A DNA stretch of 17,732 bases, from assembly GCA_947628635.1 (NCBI GenBank), contig CANRAX010000013.1:1-17732 (forward strand). Direction: 5' to 3'. Below are positions 8,141-13,926 of the stretch, in pieces. The notes under the pieces are model-generated. The model did no database searches and was not told the origin of the DNA. It was given only the letters and a program-made list of their open reading frames with translations. The stretch is from an uncultured Bacilli bacterium (GTDB taxonomy: Bacteria; Bacillota_I; Bacilli_A; RF39; UBA660). The translations under genes and the position numbers were made by a program. Within the stretch, counting starts at the first letter, position 1; each line of letters opens with the position of its first letter.

Positions 8141-8872
8141 ATGCACGAAAAGGAACTGAAAGATTTAATTAAATTAAACAAAATTGAAGCTTTAACAGAA
8201 ATAAAAGAATATTTTTTAGTTTATCTTATTTCTCTTTTTAAAGATGAAAACTCTGATAGAAGAAAAACTCTTGCTAAAGAATTAAAAGAATATCTTTCTA
8301 ATATAAAGGAAGAAAATAAATATTATAATTTTTTATTAAAAAATATTACCAAAATAAGAAGCGAAGAAAGTTTTCAAAGTTTGCTAGATAAAATGGATTT
8401 GCTAAATGAAAAAAATTATCTTTATTTTGAAAATCTTTTAAAAGAATATGAAGACGACTTAACTCTTCAAAGACAGTCACCACTTGCTACGAAAAAAGAT
8501 TTTAAAACTCTTCTTGAAAGAAATGATTTAAAAGCTCAAGCTATTTCTTTAACGACCACTTTTTATGATTTAATGCAATATTTTTCGAAGAATGACGCTA
8601 TGTATTATTTAGTACCGCGTACGAAATTTTTAGAAGAAGCGACTGACTTTTATGGTTGTTTTATCAAAGAAGACAATTCTATTATTAAAGAAATAAGACT
8701 TTGTTTACCTCCTATAAAAGATCAAAAATCACTTGAAGAATGCATTTATTTATATGAAATAGCAATTCAAATGTATCATCACTTAAATTCTGAATTTCCT
8801 AAAGCGGATTATAGATTATTAGCCGAACAAGAAGTTTACAAGTTTAAAGAAAAACAATTATCACTATTTTAG
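8141..8872 (+). CDS. Unknown protein with a C-terminal sliding-clamp-binding motif
   Basis: I do not recognise the family. The 243 residues are charged and mostly helical-looking, with no signal peptide or membrane segment, so it is probably cytoplasmic. The last five residues (239-243) are QLSLF, an exact match to the bacterial beta-clamp-binding consensus QL(S/D)LF, at a free C-terminus after a Lys/Glu-rich helix (EQEVYKFKEK). Around residues 180-215 the pattern LCLPPIKDQKSLEECIYLYE faintly recalls the strand plus helix before the HExxH of zinc peptidases, but both His are absent (YEIAI), so any such relation is speculative. It is the last gene of the operon, 3 bases after rbfA (ribosome binding site AAGGAG), where many Firmicutes have truB or ribF. 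A terminator follows. Confidence 0.75.
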   Translation: MHEKELKDLIKLNKIEALTEIKEYFLVYLISLFKDENSDRRKTLAKELKEYLSNIKEENKYYNFLLKNITKIRSEESFQSLLDKMDLLNEKNYLYFENLLKEYEDDLTLQRQSPLATKKDFKTLLERNDLKAQAISLTTTFYDLMQYFSKNDAMYYLVPRTKFLEEATDFYGCFIKEDNSIIKEIRLCLPPIKDQKSLEECIYLYEIAIQMYHHLNSEFPKADYRLLAEQEVYKFKEKQLSLF

Positions 8873-8925
8873 GTTCTTCTTAAAGTGGGTTTCTAAACAA
8901 AATTTTATAAATTAATTGCTACTTT

Positions 8926-8950
8926 AAGCCTTATAAGGCTTTTTTCTTTA
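8926..8950 (+). terminator. Intrinsic terminator of the nusA-infB operon
   Basis: A perfect 16-base palindrome, AAGCCTTATAAGGCTT (8926-8941), is followed by a run of T broken by one C. This is the clearest GC-containing stem after the unknown clamp-motif gene and closes the operon that starts at 3837. Confidence 0.85.
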
Positions 8951-8961
8951 CAGTAATCTTC

Positions 8962-8988
8962 TTGACAAAGAAATTTTGTTGTGATAAT
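8962..8988 (+). promoter_or_regulatory. Promoter of the yitT-like gene
   Basis: A perfect TTGACA (8962-8967) precedes GATAAT (8983-8988), which carries an extended TGT. The spacing to GATAAT is a short 15 bases; TAATTT at 8985-8990 gives 17. Either way a start of transcription near 8995 fits the gene that follows. Confidence 0.7.
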
Positions 8989-9012
8989 TTTAAAATATAA
9001 AGCTAAAGGGTA

Positions 9013-9894
9013 GTGGTGTGCGTGAAAAAAATAATGAAAAATAATACAATGAAAGAGATAATTGATATTATTATGCTAACACTTGGTACAATTATTTCTT
9101 CCTACGCTTTAGAAAGTTTTTTAATCCATATGAATATTTTAGATGGAGGAGTTACTGGTATAGCGATTATCTTATCAAAAATAACTTCTATCCCCTTAGG
9201 CTTTTTAGTCTTTATAATAAGTATTCCTTTTTTCTATGTTGGTTTTAAAAATTTTGGTAAAGGCTTTTTACTTAGATCAATTTATTCAATACTTCTTTTT
9301 GCTCTTTCGCTAAGTCTTTTTGAACTTGTTGAACCGGTTACCGATGATATCCTTTTAGCAACTGTCTTTGGTGGTATTTTGCTAGGAGTTGGTACTGGAT
9401 TAGTTATAAGATTTGGTGGCTGTTTAGATGGTAGTGAATCTGTTGCCTTGGTAATAAGTAAAAATACTAATTTATCGGTTGGTCAAATAGTTCTCATATT
9501 TAACTTGTTTATTTATGGTGTAGCTGGCTTTATTTTTGGACTTGATAGTGCTATGTATTCCTTACTAACTTATTTTATAGCTTTTAAAGTGATTGACTTT
9601 ATTTCTGAAGGTTTAGAACAAGCCAAAGCGGCACTTATAATTACGGATAACGCTACCTTTCTTTCAAAAGAAATTTATAAAAAATTAGGAAGAACGACGA
9701 CAACCCTAAGAGGTAAAGGCTTAATCACTGGCCAAAAAGAAGTTTTATATTGTGTTTTAACAAGAATTGAAATTTATGAATTAAAAAAGATAGTTAATGA
9801 CATGGATACAAATGCTTTTATAACTATTTTAGATGTTTCTGATATTATTGGAAATCATATAAAATCAAGCAATAAAATAAGAAAGTTGGGATAA
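9013..9894 (+). CDS. YitT family membrane protein (with DUF2179 domain)
   Basis: Integral membrane protein of about 293 residues. Several hydrophobic helices span roughly residues 15-200, with family-like glycine-rich motifs ILDGGVTGIAIILSK and GVGTGLVIRFGGCLDGSE. A soluble C-terminal DUF2179-type domain follows (about 205-285: AALIITDNATFLSKEIYKKL, GRTTTTLRGKG, TRIEIYELKKIV). The family is widespread in Firmicutes; transport or envelope roles are suspected but not established, so no specific substrate is given. The start codon is a GTG. Three in-frame GTGs (9013, 9016, 9022) and an ATG at 9034 compete; GTG 9016 has the best distance from AAAGGG (9005-9010). The next gene starts one base after the stop. 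Confidence 0.88.
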   Translation: MVCVKKIMKNNTMKEIIDIIMLTLGTIISSYALESFLIHMNILDGGVTGIAIILSKITSIPLGFLVFIISIPFFYVGFKNFGKGFLLRSIYSILLFALSLSLFELVEPVTDDILLATVFGGILLGVGTGLVIRFGGCLDGSESVALVISKNTNLSVGQIVLIFNLFIYGVAGFIFGLDSAMYSLLTYFIAFKVIDFISEGLEQAKAALIITDNATFLSKEIYKKLGRTTTTLRGKGLITGQKEVLYCVLTRIEIYELKKIVNDMDTNAFITILDVSDIIGNHIKSSNKIRKLG

Positions 9895-9895
9895 A

Positions 9896-10387
9896 ATGTC
9901 AATAGAAGAAGTGGCTGGTATTGTTATAACACCAGATGGTTTAGAACATCCTTTTGGAATAAGTGATTTAGTAATTCCTGCAAATAAAAATGTCTCGCAT
10001 GAACAATATTTTTCATCAGAAATAGTAAAGCAAGAATGGTTTCAAGAGTTGGGTTATGACTTTAAAAATGATAATCTTTATTCCCAAATACCAGATATGA
10101 CTACTTATAATCTTTCTTTTGTATTGAATGGTTCAAGTATATCCAATAATAAAAACGATACTTATCTTTATCTAATATTTGTTCCTGATAATCTTACGCC
10201 AGAGACAAAAAATTATTTTTCAAAAAATTATGACCATTTAAAAGAAGTAATTTCCGAACATAATGCTTTTTTTCAAGCCGATATTTTCCATGATGGTCAA
10301 TATCTGAACTCACAACCCGTAAGTACAATTGATGAGTTCTACGAAAAATTAGAAATTGCCAAAACATCTTCTAAAATCCATTTTTAA
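9896..10387 (+). CDS. Hypothetical protein, co-transcribed with the yitT-like gene
   Basis: The 163-residue product matches no family I know. It lacks a signal peptide, membrane segment or cysteines. It looks like a soluble alpha/beta protein with alternating strands (AGIVITPDGLEHPFGI, YLYLIFVPDNLTPETK) and acidic helices. It begins one base after the yitT-like stop (TAAAATG) behind a weak GGGATAAA, so its translation is probably coupled, and a terminator follows 37 bases after its stop. A role linked to the membrane protein is suggested only by this arrangement. Confidence 0.75.
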   Translation: MSIEEVAGIVITPDGLEHPFGISDLVIPANKNVSHEQYFSSEIVKQEWFQELGYDFKNDNLYSQIPDMTTYNLSFVLNGSSISNNKNDTYLYLIFVPDNLTPETKNYFSKNYDHLKEVISEHNAFFQADIFHDGQYLNSQPVSTIDEFYEKLEIAKTSSKIHF

Positions 10388-10423
10388 CATAAAATATTTG
10401 TAAATTAAAGTTATTGTATTTCT

Positions 10424-10450
10424 AAAACTTCTACTCGAAGTTTTTCTTTT
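10424..10450 (+). terminator. Intrinsic terminator after the yitT-like operon
   Basis: AAAACTTC (10424-10431) pairs with GAAGTTTT (10437-10444) around a 5-base loop and is followed by a T-run with one C. Confidence 0.8.
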
Positions 10451-10479
10451 TGGAGTAAGTAATTGTAAAATTTTACTTG

Positions 10480-10508
10480 TTTACATTTAATCTTTTTAAT
10501 GCTATAAT
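10480..10508 (+). promoter_or_regulatory. Strong sigma-A promoter of the gene at 10592
   Basis: TTTACA (10480-10485), a 17-base spacer and TATAAT (10503-10508), with TGC directly before it, give both a near-consensus -35 and an extended -10. The start near 10515 leaves an AT-rich leader of about 75 bases with no convincing stable fold. Confidence 0.85.
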
Positions 10509-10591
10509 AAAAAACGGTTTCGGTTAAAAAAAGATATTTTTTGTTATAAAGATTAATAAAATAAATATATTTAATGTGAGGAGATTTTTTT

Positions 10592-11113
10592 ATGCTTGAA
10601 AAAGTAGAATATAATGATGTTAAATGTAATGGGAGTTTATCACTATCAACCATAACTGAAATAAAAGATTTACTTACTATTAATGATGATGGTAACCTTC
10701 TTTATATTTGTCATCCTAGACATATTTTTGAAAACTTAGAAGAAGATAAAGAAACGAAAATAATTACCAGTGTAGATTGGGACAGTATAAACATTAGTTT
10801 ACTAGCTAAATATGATGATTATGGAAGATTTTCTGTAATAGATCAATATTTTCGTAATAGCAAAAATCAATTTGCTTATCTAAATAGACGTTTTTCTAAA
10901 ATGCTCAAAAAATATCATGAAAATGGTAATGAAAATTTTGCTTATCCTCTAGCTATTATAGAAAAGGTAAAGGAAAATGATGATAATAGTTCTTACATAC
11001 CTCGTGGTATAGTTTGTGCTAAACAAGATGGTTTAATGATTTGCAATAAAATGTCTAATGAAAATATTAATACTTGGCAAAAAACTTTACGTTTTAAGAA
11101 TAATTATCACTAG
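10592..11113 (+). CDS. Hypothetical protein, single-gene unit
   Basis: The 173-residue product is not one I recognise. It has no signal peptide or membrane helix. The first half appears strand-rich (GNLLYICHPRHIF, KIITSVDWDSINISLLAKYD); the middle is basic and helical (FAYLNRRFSKMLKKYHENG). Three cysteines are scattered (CNG, ICHPR, VCAK) plus one near the end (ICNK). The ATG follows GAGGAG (10578-10583) at an ideal 8 bases. It has its own near-consensus promoter and a strong terminator, so it is transcribed alone and probably well expressed. Confidence 0.8.
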   Translation: MLEKVEYNDVKCNGSLSLSTITEIKDLLTINDDGNLLYICHPRHIFENLEEDKETKIITSVDWDSINISLLAKYDDYGRFSVIDQYFRNSKNQFAYLNRRFSKMLKKYHENGNENFAYPLAIIEKVKENDDNSSYIPRGIVCAKQDGLMICNKMSNENINTWQKTLRFKNNYH

Positions 11114-11119
11114 TAATTG

Positions 11120-11155
11120 ACAAATTAAGAGTAAAAACTTAATTTGTTTTTTTTT
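11120..11155 (+). terminator. Strong intrinsic terminator
   Basis: ACAAATTAAG (11120-11129) pairs perfectly with CTTAATTTGT (11138-11147) over 10 bp with an 8-base loop, followed directly by nine T. It ends the unit starting at 10592. Confidence 0.88.
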
Positions 11156-11199
11156 AAAATAGTAAGAGTTTTAAATTAATATGAGGTTTATAATAAAAA

Positions 11200-11300
11200 A
11201 TAAATAAAAAGTAATGATAAGGTACTAATCCTTTTTTTACAACACTTTTTTTCGTTAAATTAAGAGATAACGTCACATTATGGGATGATTATCTCTTTTT
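11200..11300 (+). ncRNA. Possible small RNA ending in a terminator hairpin
   Basis: A TATAAT (11189-11194) with no good -35 could start a roughly 100-base transcript. This would end at a strong hairpin: AAGAGATAACGTC (11262-11274) pairs with GATG-A-TTATCTCTT (11284-11297), with one bulged A, then TTTTT. Upstream transcription already stops at 11155, so a second terminator here needs its own transcript. No known RNA family is recognised, and the hairpin might instead shield the downstream promoter from read-through. Confidence 0.28.
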
Positions 11301-11365
11301 AGTTGAAAGTTCTCATAAATAAGGCAAAATACGAGGAAATATTATAACTATTTATAATTAAATAA

Positions 11366-11388
11366 CAAATAAAGGAGACCTTTATTTG
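11366..11388. repeat. Perfect 10-bp inverted repeat with 3-base loop
   Basis: CAAATAAAGG (11366-11375), AGA, CCTTTATTTG (11379-11388). There is no T-run after it. The left arm and loop include AAAGGAG, a perfect ribosome binding site, but no useful open frame follows. It may be an operator or a relic of a lost gene start. Confidence 0.6.
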
Positions 11389-11450
11389 AAGAAAATATTA
11401 TAAAAGAATATAAAAAATAAAATACCGTTTGTGAAAAAAAGGAAAATTAA

Positions 11451-11498
11451 ATAAAAAATTTATGCGATAAAAAATTTACGCGATAAAAAATTTATGTT
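11451..11498. repeat. Three tandem 16-bp repeats
   Basis: The units are ATAAAAAATTTATGCG (11451-11466), ATAAAAAATTTACGCG (11467-11482) and ATAAAAAATTTATGTT (11483-11498). They end 32 bases before the -35 box of the pilin-like gene. A 16-base period is about one and a half helical turns. They could be binding sites for a regulator, an UP-like element, or a slippage-prone array. Confidence 0.85.
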
Positions 11499-11530
11499 TT
11501 GCAATAAATAAAAATGATAACATCCCACCT

Positions 11531-11560
11531 TTGACAAACCTACACGGGGGGGGGTATAAT
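11531..11560 (+). promoter_or_regulatory. Promoter with a G9 tract in the -35/-10 spacer (candidate phase-variable promoter)
   Basis: A perfect TTGACA (11531-11536) and a perfect TATAAT (11555-11560) flank an 18-base spacer, half of which is an uninterrupted run of nine G (11546-11554) touching the -10 box. Loss of one G would give the optimal 17 bases, and gain of one would give a poor 19. The transcription start would be near 11567, about 26 bases before the ATG of the pilin-like gene. Promoter sequence and tract length are read directly; switching is inferred from known systems of this layout. Confidence 0.85.
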
Positions 11561-11592
11561 TATATATAGAATATCTGAAGGTTGGTGATTTT

Positions 11593-13410
11593 ATGTTTCA
11601 TAAGCAAAAAGGCTTTACGTTAGTAGAATTGTTAGTAGCTATTTCTATTATGTCTATTATTTTAATAATGGCTATTCCCTCAATTGGAGCCATACAACAG
11701 AGAAACGCTAATAAAAGATATAAAAATTATGGAGAGACACTAGTCTCAAGTGGCAAACTCTATACTGATAGTAATAATATTGATATGTTTGGTTATGAAC
11801 AAGATGGTTGTTATGACATAAAATTTGAAAGTATGGTAGATAAAAAACTAACTAAAGATATTGATTATAAAGACGTAACTTGTGCAGATAAAACAGCTCA
11901 AAGAACTTTTGTCAGAGTTAAAAGACTGGACGGACAATATAAGTACCAACTATCAATGTATTGTGTTGATAGTGAAGGCAATATGACATATAGCGATTTA
12001 ATGACAGATAAAGAACCAATATGTGCTGGAGAGAAGTCATATTTAGGACCAGAAGTTATTGTAAATCCTGAGAAGACAAATGGATGGAATAATGACAAAA
12101 ATTATAAAGTAAGTATAACAGTAAAAGATGATGATGGATTATTAGAAAATAATGAGTTAGAGTATGCCTGGTGTAGTAAAAGTGATTGTAGTGATGTAAC
12201 TAGTTATACGAAAATAAGTTTTAAAAATAAAAGAGATGTAAAAAAAGCAAGTGAAAAAATAAAAAGGCCTACTGCCGATGGAATATATTATTTAGCTGTT
12301 CGAACAGTAAAGGTTTCAGATGTATTCAATCATGCAGCAAATGTCAATAAAATATTTGGACCATATAAATTAGATGCAACACCACCAACATGTGAGAGTA
12401 GTGGAGGAAGAACAACGTGGTTAAATTCAAGTGTAGCAGGAGGCCAAACAATATATGGTAAGTGTACTGATAATTTAAGTGGTTGTGTCGAAGACGAAAT
12501 AAAGAAAGAATTTACAGCAGATAAGAAAGGAAATGAAAGTCCAGGAACAGTACGAGATAATGCAGGAAACATCACAACATGTGAAAAACAACAAATAATG
12601 ATAGATAAAACCGCACCAATATGTAAAAGTAGTGGGGGAAGTTCGTCATGGAGGACATCAGGGACAGTTACTGTAAGTGGAGTATGTGAAAGCGATAACT
12701 TAAGTGGCTGTAATGCATCACGAAATCCGGCAGCTAAACAATTATCTACTGATATGAATCAAAATGTAAGTCCAGGAGATGTATATGACAATGCAGGAAA
12801 TAAAAAGACCTGTGATTCTCAGTTAGTAATGATAGATAAGACAGCTCCAACTTGTAAAGTAACAAAATCAAACAATGGCTCAACATCAGGAATAACTGTA
12901 AAAGTTAAATGTAGCGATGCCCTTTCTGGTGTTAGTAATTGTTGGACAAGTTCAACAGATAAAACAGTAACAAAAAAGTCAATTACGAGTACACTTAAAT
13001 ATGATAGCAGTAGTAGTGTAAATAAAATTAAAAAGTATAGAGTAACAGATAATGCAGGAAATACAAAAGCTTGTACAAAAGTAACTGTAACTAAAAAAGT
13101 TCAAAAAAAGGATTATTCAAGTTGTAAAACATCCACAAATTCTTGTTCTTATGGATCTGTTTCTAGTAGCTCTGATTGTAAAAATTCAGGTCATAGTACA
13201 CCATGCTGTATAGATGGTTCTGGAGTTGGTGCTCAAACATGTTCAAAAAGAGGAGGCACATGGTATAATGCTAAAAGTGATCAAAGAGGAGATTGTATTA
13301 CAAATGTTTCCAAAAATTGCGCAGGTGGTTGGGATGATAAGTGGCAGAATGTTAGTAGTTGTAAAAATTCTAGTACAAGAAAATGCCAAACTTTATATTA
13401 TTATGAATAA
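11593..13410 (+). CDS. Type IV pilin-like surface protein with Ig-like repeats and Cys-rich C-terminus
   Basis: The start is a class III prepilin leader: a short basic peptide ending in Gly7, then FTLVELLVAISIMSIILIMA with Glu at +5, so cleavage and N-methylation by a prepilin peptidase are expected. A pilin-like region of about 200 residues follows. Three Ig-like repeats then begin at D261 (DATPPTC), D338 (DKTAPIC) and D415 (DKTAPTC), an exact 77-residue period, each with an (N/A)LSG motif and a DNAGN motif at 322, 399 and 486. Residues 511-598 form a terminal domain with ten cysteines, implying disulfide cross-links outside the cell. At 605 residues it is far longer than ordinary pilins (about 150), so an adhesin or pilus-tip role is likely. 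No sortase motif is seen. No other pilus gene is in the window. The ATG follows GAAGGTTGGTG. Codon third positions look more A-rich than in neighbours (not counted). Confidence 0.88.
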   Translation: MFHKQKGFTLVELLVAISIMSIILIMAIPSIGAIQQRNANKRYKNYGETLVSSGKLYTDSNNIDMFGYEQDGCYDIKFESMVDKKLTKDIDYKDVTCADKTAQRTFVRVKRLDGQYKYQLSMYCVDSEGNMTYSDLMTDKEPICAGEKSYLGPEVIVNPEKTNGWNNDKNYKVSITVKDDDGLLENNELEYAWCSKSDCSDVTSYTKISFKNKRDVKKASEKIKRPTADGIYYLAVRTVKVSDVFNHAANVNKIFGPYKLDATPPTCESSGGRTTWLNSSVAGGQTIYGKCTDNLSGCVEDEIKKEFTADKKGNESPGTVRDNAGNITTCEKQQIMIDKTAPICKSSGGSSSWRTSGTVTVSGVCESDNLSGCNASRNPAAKQLSTDMNQNVSPGDVYDNAGNKKTCDSQLVMIDKTAPTCKVTKSNNGSTSGITVKVKCSDALSGVSNCWTSSTDKTVTKKSITSTLKYDSSSSVNKIKKYRVTDNAGNTKACTKVTVTKKVQKKDYSSCKTSTNSCSYGSVSSSSDCKNSGHSTPCCIDGSGVGAQTCSKRGGTWYNAKSDQRGDCITNVSKNCAGGWDDKWQNVSSCKNSSTRKCQTLYYYE

Positions 13411-13420
13411 ATCATTAGAT

Positions 13421-13455
13421 ATTGACTATATGTTTTGTATATAGTCAATTTTAAT
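13421..13455 (+). terminator. Terminator after the pilin-like gene
   Basis: ATTGACTATAT (13421-13431) and ATATAGTCAAT (13439-13449) form a perfect 11-bp stem with a 7-base loop, followed by a short T-run (TTTTAATT). It starts 11 bases after the stop codon. Confidence 0.75.
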
Positions 13456-13535
13456 TATGTTCTGGGATAAGAATATAACAAAATCACTTACTATGCTGGT
13501 GATAGCTGAAAAAGAAATGGCGTTAAGAAAAAAAT

Positions 13536-13602
13536 AAATCCTCCTTTGATATAATAGATAATGGTCTGCCAACCAAAATCTAAAATCAGAGGAGGATTTT
13601 TT
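13536..13602 (+). promoter_or_regulatory. Ribosome-binding-site-sequestering hairpin with an internal promoter
   Basis: AAATCCTCCTTTGAT (13536-13550) pairs over 15 bp (one G-U) with ATCAGAGGAGGATTT (13585-13599). The right arm contains a perfect GAGGAGG (13589-13595) placed 7 bases before an ATG at 13603. An extended -10, TGATATAAT (13547-13555), lies in the left arm, so a transcript started there (about 13562) would lack the sequestering arm, while read-through transcripts would contain it. A small internal stem TGGT/ACCA is also present. This is the arrangement known from IS10 and IS50, where read-through RNA cannot express transposase. Confidence 0.6.
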
Positions 13603-13702
13603 ATGAGACGAAAAAAACGATGATGAAAGTTCATTATTTTATATGAGATGGAATTTCTATTATCATGTAGTATTACGCACCAGACAATGGCTAAAGTGTT
13701 AA
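13603..13702 (+). pseudogene. Frameshifted remnant of a short gene, possibly a transposase start
   Basis: The ATG has an ideal ribosome binding site but the frame stops after six codons (MRRKKR). It contains a run of seven A (13611-13617). Removing one A opens a frame MRRKNDDESSLFYMRWNFYY and on to a TAA at 13700-13702. A further shift by one base would extend it through LSFTDFTEKRTLFKSK. The pattern is what decay of a formerly coding start looks like, but I cannot name the family. It could also be noncoding DNA after a leader peptide. Confidence 0.4.
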
Positions 13703-13737
13703 GTTTTACAGACTTTACAGAAAAAAGAACCCTTTTT

Positions 13738-13770
13738 AAGAGCAAAAGTTCTTTAGCTCTTTTTCTTTTT
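13738..13770 (+). terminator. Hairpin with T-run downstream of the degraded element
   Basis: AAGAGC (13738-13743) pairs with GCTCTT (13756-13761), followed by T4-C-T5. A competing helix, AAAGAAC (13724-13730) with GTTCTTT (13748-13754), overlaps its loop, so the two are mutually exclusive. Likely the terminator of the decayed unit. Confidence 0.55.
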
Positions 13771-13926
13771 GAAGTCTTTGATTTGTAACGAAAAAAAAGT
13801 AGGCTCTATTTAAAGCAATTAATATATTGATACTTAATAAACATAAAAAAACATGCAATTCGCACAATTTAGATTATAATATAAATGAAATAACTTAGTA
13901 TCTTTGTATAAGGTTAGGTGAAGTTT

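Larger units (their letters stand above)
11156..11530. other. Long intergenic region with hairpins and tandem repeats, no supported gene
   Basis: No reading frame with a ribosome binding site and useful length is visible on either strand. The region holds a second terminator-like hairpin (11262-11300), a perfect 10-bp inverted repeat with a 3-base loop (11366-11388) and three tandem 16-bp repeats (11451-11498), all upstream of the G-tract promoter of the pilin-like gene. The rest is very A-rich. Confidence 0.7.
13456..13926. other. Intergenic region with a degraded element and the murI upstream region
   Basis: About 470 bases without an intact gene. Bases 13536-13702 look like the 5' end of a decayed mobile element or small regulated gene (listed separately). 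A hairpin with a T-run sits at 13738-13770. Bases 13771-13926 are plain AT-rich DNA containing a TATAAT (13875-13880) that may serve murI, without a good -35 box. Confidence 0.6.

Noticed and set aside
10411..10653. 80-codon minus-strand frame upstream of the gene at 10592
   Set aside because: It covers a terminator and a near-consensus promoter of the opposite strand and looks like chance translation of AT-rich DNA.
11282..11526. Imperfect inverted repeat GGGATGATTATC (11282-11293) and GATAACATCCC (11516-11526), as if flanking an invertible segment
   Set aside because: Only 11 bases with a bulge, and no recombinase is in view. DNA inversion systems normally use longer, cleaner repeats, and the G-tract is a better explanation for switching.
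13214..13444. 76-codon open frame overlapping the end of the pilin-like gene
   Set aside because: It lies in another frame of a gene with strong domain evidence, has no ribosome binding site and runs into the terminator stem.
13457..13537. 26-codon frame (MFWDKNITKSLTMLVI and on) between the pilin terminator and the hairpin
   Set aside because: It has no ribosome binding site, starts inside the T-run of a terminator and shows no family resemblance; probably chance.
13491..13745. 84-codon minus-strand frame over the degraded element
   Set aside because: It is the reverse complement of hairpin and T-run sequences, with no ribosome binding site or recognisable domain.
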